In this document: positions 12,876-13,167 of the stretch, in pieces
How positions within the stretch are numbered: position 1 is the stretch's first letter
How the letters are laid out: each line of letters opens with the position of its first letter
DNA from: Bacteriovoracaceae bacterium
GTDB lineage: Bacteria > Bdellovibrionota > Bacteriovoracia > Bacteriovoracales > Bacteriovoracaceae
Assembly (NCBI GenBank): GCA_947448095.1
Contig: CANFNN010000056.1
Location: 1-13,167 of the forward strand
Length of the DNA stretch: 13,167 bases
Direction of reading: 5' to 3'
Position numbers and translations under genes: made by a program
The notes under the pieces: model-generated
What the model saw: the letters and a program-made list of their open reading frames with translations, nothing else
What the model was told of the DNA's origin: nothing
Databases searched by the model: none

Positions 12876-13167
12876 ACTGCTCCCATATATTTTTGATCGT
12901 GAGTCCCACTTCGCTATTTATCTCGTGCTTGGCCTCAGCAACGGGATGCCAGGCGACTTTGATGCCTTTTTCTTTCAGTAAATGAATTTCTCCCAGGGCT
13001 TTATCGGGGGAAATAATAGGGTCACTCAAGCCATGAACGGCATCAAGTGAAAAGGAAGGAGAGCTAGGAAAAAAGCGAGTTCTAAATTCGCAGCCGATTC
13101 CAATCACATGCCGAGTGCTTGATTCTGAGTAGGCCACCAGGGGAGCGAGGTAGCCGCCTTGAGAAAA
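12856..13167 (-). CDS. Alpha/beta hydrolase, carboxylesterase/phospholipase-like (C-terminal part, 5' end outside window)
   Basis: The frame is open from the right edge to TAA at 12858-12856, giving 103 residues. The edge cuts the gene inside the nucleophile elbow: the first visible residues are FSQGGYLAPLV, so the serine of a G-F-S-Q-G-G elbow is residue 2 of the fragment. Further on, DAVHGLSDPIISPDKA supplies the acidic residue (fragment Asp49) and VAEAKHEI the catalytic His81. This completes a Ser-Asp-His triad in the order and spacing of the small carboxylesterase/lysophospholipase family. Such enzymes hydrolyse esters of short acyl chains or lysophospholipids in the cytoplasm; the substrate is unknown. 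A GTG at 13137 is only an internal codon, not the start. The gene overlaps the Nudix start by 20 bases, forming an operon. Confidence 0.85.
   Translation of the reverse strand, partial: FSQGGYLAPLVAYSESSTRHVIGIGCEFRTRFFPSSPSFSLDAVHGLSDPIISPDKALGEIHLLKEKGIKVAWHPVAEAKHEINSEVGLTIKNIWEQYGAGSL

Overview
The window is about 13.2 kb of AT-rich, gene-dense bacterial chromosome. It has short intergenic gaps, several start/stop overlaps and mostly ATG starts with GGAG/AGG-type ribosome sites. No insertion sequence, tRNA, rRNA, CRISPR array or phage gene was seen. The mix of secreted, lipoprotein and envelope genes, the retropepsin/inactive-transglutaminase/ATP-grasp triad and the low-GC Gram-negative style fit a Bdellovibrio-like predator of the Bacteriovorax/Peredibacter/Halobacteriovorax type. 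That placement is an inference from gene content and composition; no marker gene proves it.

Layout. (1) Positions 3-3654, plus strand: a tightly packed catabolic operon. It holds the C-terminal part of a DAO-family FAD oxidoreductase, a membrane-anchored family-5 solute-binding protein and a class-3 aldehyde dehydrogenase. (2) 3651-3809, minus strand: a 52-residue single-span membrane protein with a good ribosome site. (3) 3983-7022, plus strand: a three-gene operon with a periplasmic retropepsin-like peptidase, a cysteine-free transglutaminase-fold protein fused to about seven membrane helices, and an ATP-grasp ligase of the RimK-related family. (4) 7019-8360, minus strand: a small secreted protein overlapping a tRNA-dihydrouridine synthase. 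(5) 8446-9240, plus strand: a prohibitin/SPFH protein, divergent from block 4. (6) 9352-11453, plus strand: a secreted phospholipase-D-like protein coupled to a coiled-coil lipoprotein, closed by a bidirectional terminator. (7) 11489-13167, minus strand: bacterioferritin, bacterioferritin-associated ferredoxin, a Nudix hydrolase and the C-terminal part of an alpha/beta hydrolase.

The most interesting signals are regulatory. The 8361-8445 divergent intergenic region and the bfd promoter share the same palindromic core, TGTTFGA-like as read below (TGTTTGA-N4-TCAAACA). Each copy overlaps a predicted -35 region, which suggests one unknown dimeric regulator for iron-release and envelope genes. Separately, a 40-nt near-perfect hairpin just before the phospholipase-D-like gene has that gene's GGAG ribosome site in its right arm, so it could act as a translational switch. 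The triad of block 3 is known from comparative genomics but, to my knowledge, little characterised biochemically. It is the best candidate for an underexplored system here.
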